From contig OZ006972.1 of assembly GCA_963931255.1 (NCBI GenBank), positions 1,116,001 to 1,180,000 on the forward strand: a stretch of 64,000 nucleotides of DNA, in the 5' to 3' direction. Made by a program: the position numbers and the translations under genes. Positions within the stretch are counted from its first letter, which is position 1; the number at the start of each line of letters is the position of its first letter. Below are positions 17,162-26,068 of the stretch, piece by piece. The DNA comes from CALUVN01 sp944323595. Lineage in GTDB: Bacteria > Cyanobacteriota > Vampirovibrionia > Gastranaerophilales > Gastranaerophilaceae. Under the pieces are notes generated by a model. The model saw only the letters and a list, made by a program, of their open reading frames with translations, was not told the DNA's origin and ran no database searches.

Positions 17162-20100
17162 TCAAAGAGATTTAATCTCTTTTTTAACCTTGGGCTTGTC
17201 AGAATTTTTAGGTTCAGAACCTAGCATGAAACGGAAGCCTCCTGTGAGAGCAACACCGTTTCTGCCGCCGTTACGAATCATAGCTTGCAAGAAGGCAGTG
17301 AACTTGTCAGCCCAGTTACGTTGAACACCAACCCCGTATTCAACATAAGGTTTAACACTCATTTCAGGAAGCTTAACGTTGTTAGCTGTAACTTTGGATT
17401 CATTCATTAAGTTCCAGACCATACCAACAGAAGCGTATGGCTGCCAACCGCCCTTGAGGTTCGCAATGAACCTAACACTAGGATTTAATTGAATAGTGTG
17501 TAACGGGTCACTTTCTATGCTGACCCCTGCAGCGTTCTTGTAATCAAAGGTATTAACGAAAGTATAAGACAAGAACATAATCGGCTGGATAATGAACTTA
17601 CCGTCTTTAAACTCAAAGTTATACCCTGTTTTAGAGCCAACGCCTGCTAACAAACTAGTATAATCTTCTTTACCGTACATAGTATGAGATTCACCAACGG
17701 AAGCACCGGCAGACGCAGTGATAGCAGTCCAGAAGTTACCTTTGTAGAAAGTTTCAGTGAAGCCTAATAAACCTCCGTTCATAGTAGTATCAACACCGGA
17801 GTAATTCAAAGAAGAACCCATATAGCCTGCATAACCAGTGAAGATTCTGCTCCAGCCGTTTTTCATTTCTTTGAAATCACCGTCAAAGCCAACAAGAGAA
17901 CCATAAGTGATGGCATCAACTTTAGGTCCGTTTTTAATGTTCATTGTTTCAAAAGTGGTGTACGGTCTGAACCAGACGGCTTTATTTTGAAGCTGTTCAG
18001 CGTAGGACGGCATATTATCGTTAAAGTCAGTACTTAATGCATATTTGTTGGCATTGATTTTAGCATAGCGTTCCATGGCAGGTAATTGAGTGAACGCGTC
18101 AGCGTGTTCGAAGACGTATTTGAACGCTTCGTTCATAGCAGCTTGCCCTGCAGCAAGATTACCGACAGGAGTTGCCAGAACCGCAGGGTTGAACGCATCA
18201 GACGGATTGCCTGTAGAACCTCCGCCACCTTGTGGTGGTGTAGGAATTACCGGTACATCAGGTTCATCCGGCTCTTCATCCGGATCTGGCTCGGGTTCAG
18301 GGTCAGGTAGAACAGGTATTTTGTCGCCGCGGGTGAAAATGAAGTAACCGCCGTTGCCCTTGCCATCGTACTCGTTTTCTGTATCATAGATGAAGTTGTA
18401 TTTGTAGATAGGAGTATAGGCAGTTTGATAGCCGTTCGGAAGCTCCCCTGTACCGTTCACGACATTGTTTTTCAAGTCAGGTTCAGCGAAATAGACAGCG
18501 GTGACAGATTCACCCTGAACAGCGTCAGACAAAAGATTCATACCTATGACATTTAAGTTACCGTTGTGTTCGCCATAGCTATCAGCAGTAAGTCTGTCCA
18601 TTTCTTTGTTAGCTAAATCAACATCTGCAACAAAGTTAGTATCCCCAGTGAGCGTGAAGCTATTGACATCGTAGACATGCACCGCATCATTAATAGTATT
18701 TAAAGTAGTATTACCTGCAAAGAGGTTGCTGTTTCTGATATCGTTAAGCATATAGAAAGTGGTATTATCTTTATTATCGCCAGTAATATTAACAGTATAA
18801 CCGTCAACACCGTCAATATTATCAGCCATAACAATGCTACCGTTATTTTTCAGATTGAAGTTTAAAGCAGCATCAGCCGCATCGAGATAGATAGCATTAT
18901 CATCTCTGGTAGTGTTACCAGAAGCGTCAGTGTTTTCCGTGTAGTTGCCCTCGAAGACGGTTTGTGCGTTATCAGCGATGATATTCAGGTCAGTTGTAGA
19001 ATAAATAGCGCCACCCTTAGCTTCTCCGTTAGTAGCCTGTGCGTAGTTATCTATGAACGAAGAGTTTACAATTTCGCTAATTGTTCCGGCATTATATATA
19101 GCACCGCCGCGAGCCGAGCCATTTTCTGTTATAGCAGAGTTAGATATAAAATTGCCTATTAGATTAGCAATTTCACCTCTGTATTGACAGTTATAACCGT
19201 TGTAGTATTCACTGTTGTAGATAGCCGCGCCTTGTGCTCCATTAACACCCTGTACGGAGTTATTAATAAAGTCTCCTTTAATTTGGTGAATATCAACTCC
19301 GTTATAAATGGCACCGCCTTTTGCAATATCACCGGCGGCATAATTATTTACAAAATTACCGGTTATATTTCCTAAAAAAATTGGCTGTCTTGAATTGCGA
19401 GTCCCTGTTGTATAAATGGCACCGCCATAAGCGGAACCGTTTAATGTTTTAGCATAATTACCTATAAAATCACCTGTAATATCGCCAAGTCGATATATGT
19501 AATCTAAATCATCAAAGGCTTTTATTGTATGACTAATAGCGCCACCTGTTATATTATCGCTTTCATTTTCAGCGAAGTTGTTAATGAAATTACCGGTGAT
19601 ATTACCAATGTGACCAGAGTTATAAATAGCTCCTCCACTTGTATTTGTATTGTTCCCAATAAAATCGCCTGTAATATTGCCTATCACTCCTGATCCGTAG
19701 TCACTATTGTAGATAGCGCCTTTGTTATTGATGAAATTTCCTGCGATATCACCAATGTTGCCATCGTTATAAATCGCACTATCAGAATTTTGTATAAAAT
19801 CGCCTGCGATATCACCAATGTTGCCGTCGTTATAAATCGCACTATCAGAATTTTGTATAAAATCGCCTGCGATATCACCAATGTTGCCGTCGTTAGCAAT
19901 CGCCATACCGTTATTTCTAATAAAGTCACCTGTGATGTTGCCTATAGTCCCGTCATAAATCTGGATAATCCCACCAAACTCTACTACAGAATTTCCAATA
20001 AAATCACCTGTGATATTGCCAATTGTGCCATCAGAATTACAAATAGCGGCACCAGAAGATTCTGCTATGTTGCCAATAAAATTCCCGGTAATATCACCTA

Positions 20101-21676
20101 TGGAGCCCGCATAATTATAAATGGCACCTCCATAACTGCCATCTAGGTTATTCCCGATAAAATCGCCAGTGATGTTGCCAATGCTTGCATTTCTGTAGTT
20201 GTGTATGGCTCTGCCTTGATTACCGATAAAATCACCTGTGATATCGCCAATAGAGGCGTTTCTCGCATTATAAATCGCTCCGTTGTCGTCATCGTAGCCG
20301 TTGCTATAATTTCCAATAAAGTCGCCTGTGATGTTGCCGATGGTGCTGTTGTTCGCGTTATAAATAGCCCCGCCGGAGCTGCGTCCGACAGAATTGCCAA
20401 TAAAATCACCTGTGATATCGCCTATGGAGCCTATGTTATAAATAGCTCCGCCGTCGCCGTTGCTGTTGGCAGAATTGCCAATAAAGTTACCTGTGATATC
20501 GCCTATGGAGCCTATGTTATAAATAGCTCCGCCGTCGCCGTTGCTGTTGGCAGAATTGCCAATAAAGTTACCTGTGATATCGCCTATGGAACCTATGTTA
20601 TAAATAGCTCCGCCAACGCCGTAGCTGTTGGCAGAATTGCCAATAAAATAACCAGTGATATTGCCGATTGTGCCGGCATTATAGAGAGCTCCGCCATAAC
20701 TCAGAGAAGAATCTCCATTGATGGAATTGTTGCTAAAAGTGGCATTGAGATTAGTTATATTACCTGAATTATAAAGTGCCCCACCGTAAGAAGATACATT
20801 GCCCTTATTAATAGTAGAACTAATAGAGTTGTTGATAAAGTCTCCGCTAAGTGTGTCTATGTTTCCTGAATTATTTAATGCTCCGCCTAAAATATCAACG
20901 TAAGTATAAGGTCCATCTTTCGCAATAGTTATGTCAACATTTGTGTTGTTATCCTTAAACAGAACATTTTCAAAGTTTGTAACGCCAGAGACTCCTCCAA
21001 TATGTGGGTAATGGCTGCTTGAAGTACTATCTGGATTTTCCAGAGTAACCGGCTGTACTTGATTGATGTATTCCGCAGAATAACTGCCGCCATCAGGTGT
21101 GGTTGTTGCGGAGGAATTATATTTGTAAGTAATAGTCTGCCCTATAGGAGCTGTCGGATCTTGAACAAATTCATTGTCACCATACTCGTCTTTTTGCCAA
21201 CCAAAAGTGAGAGTAACATCGCCGTTCGGATCCCCGTATTCGGTTTGTTTAAGGTTCATTTGATAATAAACAGGCGTAAACTCACCCGTTTCACTGTTAT
21301 AATTGAATTTAGTAATAATATTGTCGCCGACAGGCGCAGCCCCGTCCGCCCCTGCAGGAACTTCCGTCAAAGCATAAGCGCTTTCGGGCGCTAAGATAGA
21401 GCCGCTTTCTACAAGGTTCCCCTCGTCATCATATTCTGTTTGCGGGATTTGTACATTGTTTTCGTGCAAATAATCCAAAGTAGGTTTGTCAAGCGGTTTC
21501 TTGCTCAAATCGATATCAGCAAGCTCTGCCGCTCCAGCGGTCGAAAAACTAAAGCCAAAGCAGCCAACAAGCGTAGCAATGCAAAGCGTTCTAGAGTTCA
21601 ATTTGCCCCCCCCCCCCTCGGAGAAAAGGCTATTATTGCTTAATTGGGGCAGTGTAGTAAAAACCGTGTTTGACAT
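17162..21676 (-). CDS. giant PMP-repeat autotransporter, likely phase-variable
   Basis: The product of about 1504 residues has a signal peptide after an unusual N-extension, a passenger with dozens of GGAIYN.../F(I/V)xN repeats (about 250-900), a Pro/Asp/Glu-rich linker, and a C-terminal barrel (about 1240-1485) starting at VWFRPYTTF. It should be displayed on the outer membrane, probably as an adhesin. A G12 tract (12 C at 21606-21617) encodes four glycines before the signal-peptide core; slippage would switch the gene off. ATG 21676 has GAGG eight bases upstream; another ATG lies at 21682. About 18 basic residues follow the last barrel strand, which is atypical. Confidence 0.82.
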   Translation of the reverse strand: MSNTVFTTLPQLSNNSLFSEGGGGKLNSRTLCIATLVGCFGFSFSTAGAAELADIDLSKKPLDKPTLDYLHENNVQIPQTEYDDEGNLVESGSILAPESAYALTEVPAGADGAAPVGDNIITKFNYNSETGEFTPVYYQMNLKQTEYGDPNGDVTLTFGWQKDEYGDNEFVQDPTAPIGQTITYKYNSSATTTPDGGSYSAEYINQVQPVTLENPDSTSSSHYPHIGGVSGVTNFENVLFKDNNTNVDITIAKDGPYTYVDILGGALNNSGNIDTLSGDFINNSISSTINKGNVSSYGGALYNSGNITNLNATFSNNSINGDSSLSYGGALYNAGTIGNITGYFIGNSANSYGVGGAIYNIGSIGDITGNFIGNSANSNGDGGAIYNIGSIGDITGNFIGNSANSNGDGGAIYNIGSIGDITGDFIGNSVGRSSGGAIYNANNSTIGNITGDFIGNYSNGYDDDNGAIYNARNASIGDITGDFIGNQGRAIHNYRNASIGNITGDFIGNNLDGSYGGAIYNYAGSIGDITGNFIGNIAESSGAAICNSDGTIGNITGDFIGNSVVEFGGIIQIYDGTIGNITGDFIRNNGMAIANDGNIGDIAGDFIQNSDSAIYNDGNIGDIAGDFIQNSDSAIYNDGNIGDIAGNFINNKGAIYNSDYGSGVIGNITGDFIGNNTNTSGGAIYNSGHIGNITGNFINNFAENESDNITGGAISHTIKAFDDLDYIYRLGDITGDFIGNYAKTLNGSAYGGAIYTTGTRNSRQPIFLGNITGNFVNNYAAGDIAKGGAIYNGVDIHQIKGDFINNSVQGVNGAQGAAIYNSEYYNGYNCQYRGEIANLIGNFISNSAITENGSARGGAIYNAGTISEIVNSSFIDNYAQATNGEAKGGAIYSTTDLNIIADNAQTVFEGNYTENTDASGNTTRDDNAIYLDAADAALNFNLKNNGSIVMADNIDGVDGYTVNITGDNKDNTTFYMLNDIRNSNLFAGNTTLNTINDAVHVYDVNSFTLTGDTNFVADVDLANKEMDRLTADSYGEHNGNLNVIGMNLLSDAVQGESVTAVYFAEPDLKNNVVNGTGELPNGYQTAYTPIYKYNFIYDTENEYDGKGNGGYFIFTRGDKIPVLPDPEPEPDPDEEPDEPDVPVIPTPPQGGGGSTGNPSDAFNPAVLATPVGNLAAGQAAMNEAFKYVFEHADAFTQLPAMERYAKINANKYALSTDFNDNMPSYAEQLQNKAVWFRPYTTFETMNIKNGPKVDAITYGSLVGFDGDFKEMKNGWSRIFTGYAGYMGSSLNYSGVDTTMNGGLLGFTETFYKGNFWTAITASAGASVGESHTMYGKEDYTSLLAGVGSKTGYNFEFKDGKFIIQPIMFLSYTFVNTFDYKNAAGVSIESDPLHTIQLNPSVRFIANLKGGWQPYASVGMVWNLMNESKVTANNVKLPEMSVKPYVEYGVGVQRNWADKFTAFLQAMIRNGGRNGVALTGGFRFMLGSEPKNSDKPKVKKEIKSL
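19732..19920 (-). repeat. 63-bp tandem repeats in the autotransporter passenger
   Basis: Three near-identical 63-bp units encode 21-residue repeats of the type GDIAGDFIQNSDSAIYNDGN. Two units differ by only a few bases. They keep the frame, so copy number can change without stopping translation. Confidence 0.8.
20421..20663 (-). repeat. 81-bp tandem repeats in the autotransporter passenger
   Basis: Units 20421-20501 and 20502-20582 appear identical over 81 bp; 20583-20663 is a diverged third copy. Each encodes 27 residues containing IGSIGDITGNFIGNSANS. Identical adjacent units indicate recent duplication. Confidence 0.88.
21606..21617 (-). repeat. G12 homopolymer tract (phase-variation candidate)
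   Basis: Twelve C residues on the plus strand read as twelve G in the autotransporter coding strand, about 20 codons after the start and before the signal-peptide core. The present length keeps the frame open. Confidence 0.85.
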
Positions 21677-21682
21677 AAACAT

Positions 21683-22811
21683 ATCCTCGCAAGATAAAGT
21701 ATATATCTATACTATATACCATATTTTATAAAAATTCAAGTGTTTAGAAAGCACATTTAATAAAAATTTACAAAGTGAAAGGGATGATTTATGGTTATTT
21801 GTATTGTGAGACAAGGATTTCTGGCAGAAAAAAGTTTTTTAAGAAAAGATTAAGAAATATGTAGAATTGTTAAGGAAATGCCACATCAAGGGGCAAGGCT
21901 TTCCCCACATCTTACCTCACCCCTAAAAGCCCCTCACCCTACCCCTGTCTTGGATTTGCTCCACGCTCACGGAGACTCGACAAAAAGACTGGCGGCTTAG
22001 TTGTCTCGTTCCGCTCGCTTTCCGGACTTACTTCGTGTCGTCCGTCCGCAAATCCGCTCTCCTACTAAGGCGAGGGGTATATGTTTTCTCCAAAAGCCGG
22101 CATTTTAAAGATTTTTAAAATGTGTAGAACATCTAATACAGGCGACTTTGCCGATATTGAAGAGTAGTATTGATGCAAACGTGACGTTTGTACCTCACCC
22201 CTGCCCCCTGTCTTGGATTTGCTCCACGCTCACGGAGACTCGACAAAAAGACTGGCGGCTTAGTTGTCTCGTTCCGCTCGCTTTCCGGACTTACTTCGTG
22301 TCGTCCGTCCGCAAATCCGCTCTCCTACTAAGGAGAGGGGAATAAAGTCCGTCATACTGATGCAAACATTATGTTTGCTGCAGGAAGGTTCGGAAACGTA
22401 GTTTCTGATCACTCGTTTCATTTGGACGCGTTTTTCTCTTTCTTTGCTTCCGTTTCTTTCTCTTTTACTCGCAATAAAAGAGAAAGAAATGAACATGAAA
22501 GAAGAAAGTTATGTTTGTGCCTAACACCCCCTCCCTTAGTCCCTCCCCTCACAGAGGTCAATCTGACGGGGGAGGGAAACACAAACTATACTGTCATGCT
22601 GAACTCGTTTCAGCATCTAAGCTTGTTAAGGTCATACCTCACCCCTACCCCCTCTCCTACAAAGGAGAGGGGAAAAAGGTTTATATAAAAGTCACCATTA
22701 CAAAGATATTTAAAACTTTTTGAACACCTATTACAGGCGACTTTTTGAAAGTTGAGCAGTATTGCTGTAAATAATATGTTTTGTATATAATTATAAAAAA
22801 GGAGTTATGTT
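21683..22811. repeat. 1.1-kb non-coding region of mosaic repeats
   Basis: I see no convincing gene here. Two 136-bp copies (21942-22077 and 22205-22340) match at all but one position and are more GC-rich than the surroundings. Between and after them are segments related to the element at 16963-17144 (22107-22190, 22677-22743). A 15-bp perfect inverted repeat (22453-22467 with 22475-22489), several CCTCTCC/GGAGAGG hairpins, and a short hairpin unit near 22593-22619 (CATGCTGAA/TTCAGCAT) complete the mosaic. Confidence 0.8.
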
Positions 22812-23267
22812 ATGGATTTTAAAGATATAAAATTAACAGGTATAGACGCTGACGGTATAGAAAAAGAATTTACACTTGCTGATTTTAAAGGTCAGGATGT
22901 TGTGCTGTATTTTTATCCGAAAGATAATACGTCCGGATGCACTCAGGAAGCATGTGACTTTCGTGATAATTTCAACAGAATTTCTTCCCGTGCTGTTGTA
23001 ATCGGTGTTAGCCCGGATAGTATTAAAAGTCATTTAAAATTTAAAGAAAATCACGGGCTTAATTTTATTCTTCTTTCAGATCCTGAACATAAATTGTCTG
23101 AATTACTGGGTGCATGGGGAGAAAAATCCATGTATGGCAAAAAATATATGGGAATTATCCGCTCAACTTTTATTCTTGATAAAGACGGCTCTGTAGAAAA
23201 AGAATGGCGTAAAGTTAAGGTTAAAGGTCACGTTGATGAAGTTTTGGATTATTTGTTAAATAAATAG
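22812..23267 (+). CDS. bcp: Bcp-type thiol peroxidase (peroxiredoxin Q)
   Basis: The 151-residue protein has the PrxQ/Bcp signature YPKDNTSGCTQEACDFRD, with peroxidatic C43 and a resolving C48 five residues on. It reduces hydrogen peroxide and organic hydroperoxides using thioredoxin in the cytoplasm. An AAAAAGGAG lies upstream of the ATG. A DJ-1 family gene follows 79 bases later, so the two may form a small stress-defence unit. Confidence 0.92.
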   Translation: MDFKDIKLTGIDADGIEKEFTLADFKGQDVVLYFYPKDNTSGCTQEACDFRDNFNRISSRAVVIGVSPDSIKSHLKFKENHGLNFILLSDPEHKLSELLGAWGEKSMYGKKYMGIIRSTFILDKDGSVEKEWRKVKVKGHVDEVLDYLLNK

Positions 23268-23346
23268 CCGGAGAGAAAATACATTATACCGATTAAAATT
23301 TTCAATATTTATTATTTACTCAAAAAGTAAAAAAAGGAGTGAAAAA

Positions 23347-24009
23347 ATGACAAAGAAAATTTTAATGGTAGTAAGCAATGTGTCGGAGATTAACACTGAA
23401 ACTAAGACAGGCGTGTGGTTTGAAGAATTTGCGGTTCCGTATCTGGGCTTTGAACATAATGATTTTGAAATACTTGTTTCAAGTCTAAAGGGCGGTGTTG
23501 CTCCTGTTGATGCAGATAGTTACGATTGTTCAAGTCCTACTGAATGGGATACTACAAAAATTCATCTTGATAACACGGTGATGCTTAAAGATGTAAAACA
23601 TGAAGATTATGATGCTATAGTCTTTCCCGGCGGTCATGCACCTATGTTTGACCTGGCGGAAAGCGATTATCTTGCAGATATTGTAAGTTATTTTTATAAA
23701 ACAGGACGTCTTGTCGCTGCTATCTGTCATGGACCAGCTGCTTTGATTAATGCAAGAAAAGAAAACGGTGAACCTCTTGTAAAAGGTTTACGCTTGACAT
23801 CGTTTACAAATATGGAGGAACATATTGTTCATAAAGATGAACTGATGCCGTTTATGCTTCAAACCAAACTTGTTTCGCTCGGGGCACGTTTTGTGGAAGA
23901 AAAGCCATGGAGTGAGCATGTAGAAGTTGACGGTAATCTTATCACCGCACAAAATCAGAAGTCAGCCTATGTATTCACTGACGCTATAATCGACTGGTTT
24001 AAGAAATAA
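23347..24009 (+). CDS. DJ-1/PfpI-family protein
   Basis: The 220-residue protein has the nucleophile elbow AAICHGPAAL (C127, H128) and VFPGGHAPMFDL, with E26/E27 near the N-terminus completing the DJ-1/Hsp31-type site. Members are glyoxalase-III/deglycase-type or chaperone-like stress proteins. The strong AAAAAAGGAG precedes the ATG. Its position after bcp suggests a role in reactive-carbonyl or oxidative stress; the exact activity is unknown. Confidence 0.85.
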   Translation: MTKKILMVVSNVSEINTETKTGVWFEEFAVPYLGFEHNDFEILVSSLKGGVAPVDADSYDCSSPTEWDTTKIHLDNTVMLKDVKHEDYDAIVFPGGHAPMFDLAESDYLADIVSYFYKTGRLVAAICHGPAALINARKENGEPLVKGLRLTSFTNMEEHIVHKDELMPFMLQTKLVSLGARFVEEKPWSEHVEVDGNLITAQNQKSAYVFTDAIIDWFKK

Positions 24010-24043
24010 AATAATGTACCTGTTTGGATAAAATCATACATAT

Positions 24044-24080
24044 AAAAATTCCTCTCAATGATTTTATGAGAGGAATTTTT
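24044..24080. terminator. bidirectional terminator after the DJ-1 gene
   Basis: A 14-bp perfect stem (24044-24057 with 24067-24080) with a 9-base loop and A/T runs at its base sits between convergent genes. Confidence 0.88.
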
Positions 24081-24114
24081 GTGGATTTTGAAATTATTGT
24101 ATCAAGAGCCGCTT

Positions 24115-24579
24115 TTATTTAATGGCTTTAGCGATTTCTGCTGTTATATCATCCCCGCCGTAAAGGACGAAATTTTTTGGTAAAACAAGATTGTAATTCA
24201 TCGCACGCGCTTTTTCTATTACAATCGATTTTATATTATTGTCGATTTTTGTAACTTTACTGCTATATTCATTATCCAGAGATTGTTTTTGTGCATTAAC
24301 TTCTTTTCTGTATTTTTCTTCAAGTGCGGCAATTTTTGACGGGTCTGTTTCTTTTGCTATATCTTCGCGGGCTTTCTGAAGAGTAGCCTGCATTTGCTTA
24401 ATTTTATTTTCCTGATCGGTTTTGAGTTTTTGGATTTCCTGTGAATTTGTAACAAGCTGTTTTATATCAACTACTGCGACTTTGAAATCTGCTGTGTCTG
24501 AAATTGCAATGTTATTGAGTGAAAATCCCAGTACAAGTGCGCCTAAAACGGCAAATGTTATACCTGCTTTTTTTAACAT
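24115..24579 (-). CDS. OmpH/Skp-like periplasmic chaperone
   Basis: The 154-residue protein has a signal peptide (about 1-26), then FKVAVVDIKQLV, a long coiled coil (about 45-115) and the C-terminal segment NYNLVLPKNFVLYGGDDIT. This is the OmpH/Skp family, which holds unfolded outer-membrane proteins in the periplasm. It stands alone, not beside bamA. It could serve the autotransporters encoded in this window. The gap to the next gene (24580-24811) shows no further gene. Confidence 0.85.
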   Translation of the reverse strand: MLKKAGITFAVLGALVLGFSLNNIAISDTADFKVAVVDIKQLVTNSQEIQKLKTDQENKIKQMQATLQKAREDIAKETDPSKIAALEEKYRKEVNAQKQSLDNEYSSKVTKIDNNIKSIVIEKARAMNYNLVLPKNFVLYGGDDITAEIAKAIK

Positions 24580-24811
24580 AATGTTTCCTTTCTTTTAACT
24601 ACAAAAAAGGATAAACCGGAAGCTTAAGAAATCAAATTATCCACTTGGATATGAATAGAGTAAGAAAAACTATGCTCAAAGTGTTTGTTTATTACGAAAT
24701 CAGTCTTTCTTGTTTTATACGTCAGGAACAATTATACTTACTTTACAATATTGCATAAATTTCATTTTTAATGTAAAATTTCTTTACTGTAATTAGCTTA
24801 TCGGAGGAATT

Positions 24812-25063
24812 ATGGCTCAACAATTTTCATCACAAAATATTAAAAAAAGAACGGCTGTTCTTGTCTTTTTGAAAGGCTCAACAGCTCCTCTGGTTCTTTA
24901 TGTAGACGCACCGCAGGATTTGTATGCAGAAGTCGTTAATCTAATGAAAAGCCCGACTGCTGTTATGATTGAGAAAGAAACTTCAGGTCCGTTGAAAAAA
25001 GTTTGCTTTATCTCTAATCAGGTTGCAGCGGTTGCTATGCAGGAAGAACAGTTTATTCAGTAG
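24812..25063 (+). CDS. small conserved-looking protein at the head of the lipid cluster
   Basis: The 83-residue protein is not recognised. It has a beta-rich start (RTAVLVFLKGSTAPLVLYVD), a helix (DLYAEVVNLMK) and no signal peptide or metal motif. GGAGG precedes the ATG. It lies 21 bases before yceD, so it is probably in the same operon as yceD-rpmF-plsX-fabH. That position suggests a housekeeping role, but I cannot name it. Confidence 0.65.
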   Translation: MAQQFSSQNIKKRTAVLVFLKGSTAPLVLYVDAPQDLYAEVVNLMKSPTAVMIEKETSGPLKKVCFISNQVAAVAMQEEQFIQ

Positions 25064-25084
25064 TTTGCGGCGGGTTCTTTGAAT

Positions 25085-25576
25085 ATGTACAAAATCAGTA
25101 TCGATGAACTTGAAAATTCTGCCGATAAGACTTTAAACCTCACGTTTGAAGATTTTATCACTGAAATTAATTGCGTTACACCGATTCATGCTGATATCGT
25201 CATTAGATCCCTCGGTGAATTTATTGAAGCAAAAGGGCATGTTTCAGGTACAGTTAAGCTCGAATGTGATTTATGTCTGAAAGAATTTGACTATAACCTT
25301 GATTTTGATATTGATGAACTCTTTGCAAAAAACTCTCTTCTGGAAGAATACGGACAAGAGCTGGAACTCAAAGACGGACAGTTTGTTACCGACCTTGACG
25401 GCTCTGATGAAATTGATATTTATGACTTATTGTATCAATCTGTAATATTAAATTTACCAAATAAGAAAGTTTGTGGTATAAATTGTAATGGGGGTAATTT
25501 TCTCAAAGAAGAAAATTTATCAGACCCGAGATTAGATGTCTTTAAAAACATCCAAATTAAACCGAAAAATAAGTAG
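25085..25576 (+). CDS. yceD: YceD/DUF177 protein
   Basis: The 163-residue protein shows the DUF177 layout: beta-rich N-terminus, GHVSGTVKLECDLCLKEF (C-x2-C), and a late cysteine pair in VCGINCNGGNF. The family is nearly always encoded before rpmF, as here (29 bases). It has been linked to 23S rRNA accumulation and coordination of ribosome and lipid synthesis. ATG 25085 is chosen over a TTG two codons earlier. The second cysteine cluster is shorter than the classical four-cysteine form. Confidence 0.85.
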   Translation: MYKISIDELENSADKTLNLTFEDFITEINCVTPIHADIVIRSLGEFIEAKGHVSGTVKLECDLCLKEFDYNLDFDIDELFAKNSLLEEYGQELELKDGQFVTDLDGSDEIDIYDLLYQSVILNLPNKKVCGINCNGGNFLKEENLSDPRLDVFKNIQIKPKNK

Positions 25577-25605
25577 TACACAAGGAAATAAAAAGGAAAA
25601 AAGAA

Positions 25606-25980
25606 ATGGCAGTACCAAAGAAAAGAACAGGACATTCCGCACAAGGACACAGAAGAAGCAACTGGAAAGCTACTAAACCTGAAACAACAAAATGCCCTAA
25701 TTGCGGTGAAACAGTGTTAACACATACAGTATGTACAGCATGCGGTTACTATAAAGGCGAACCTGTACGTTTGAAAGATAAAGCTGAAGCAGCAGTTAAA
25801 GAAAAACCGGCTAAAAAATCAGCTAAAAAAGCAGCTCCTAAAGCAGAAGAAGTTAAAGCTGAAACTAAAGTAGAAGAAACTAAGGTTGAAGAAACAGAAG
25901 TGAAAGCTGAAGAAACTCCTGCAGCAGAAGCAAAAGAAGAAGTTGCAGAAGAAAAAACTTCTGACGATAAAGCTGAATAA
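25606..25980 (+). CDS. rpmF: ribosomal protein bL32 with long charged C-terminal tail
   Basis: Residues 1-60 are ordinary bL32: AVPKKRTGHSAQGHRRSNW and a zinc site CPNC...CTAC. The tail of about 65 residues is lysine, alanine and glutamate only in large part, with repeats of the type KVEETKVEETEV. Usual bL32 is about 55-60 residues. The tail is in frame with no sign of error. It could be disordered and extend from the ribosome surface. The rpmF-plsX linkage is conventional. Confidence 0.92.
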   Translation: MAVPKKRTGHSAQGHRRSNWKATKPETTKCPNCGETVLTHTVCTACGYYKGEPVRLKDKAEAAVKEKPAKKSAKKAAPKAEEVKAETKVEETKVEETEVKAEETPAAEAKEEVAEEKTSDDKAE

Positions 25981-25994
25981 ATTTTGATAAACTG

Positions 25995-26030
25995 ATAATT
26001 TTCTGCCGGTTAATTCCGGCGGAAAATTAA
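25995..26030 (+). promoter_or_regulatory. hairpin between rpmF and plsX
   Basis: An imperfect stem of about 13 bp (AATTTTCTGCCGG with CCGGCGGAAAATT, one mismatch) has no T-run. It may be an attenuator or an mRNA processing site separating rpmF from the lipid genes. Confidence 0.45.
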
Positions 26031-26068
26031 AGGGATATAAGTAAGAGAAGACTTTGTGAGAGGGTAAA

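Noticed and set aside
19732..20663. Regular repeats that could suggest a CRISPR array
   Set aside because: The units are contiguous 63-bp and 81-bp in-frame coding repeats with no unique spacers, and they translate to PMP-type protein repeats.
20201..20767. Long plus-strand open frame opposite the autotransporter repeats
   Set aside because: It is an antisense shadow of the repeats; its sequence only mirrors the repeat unit, and it has no ribosome site.
22148..22723. Several open frames in the repeat mosaic
   Set aside because: They run through GC-rich repeats and hairpins, recur with the repeat, and give Pro/Ser-rich sequences unlike proteins.
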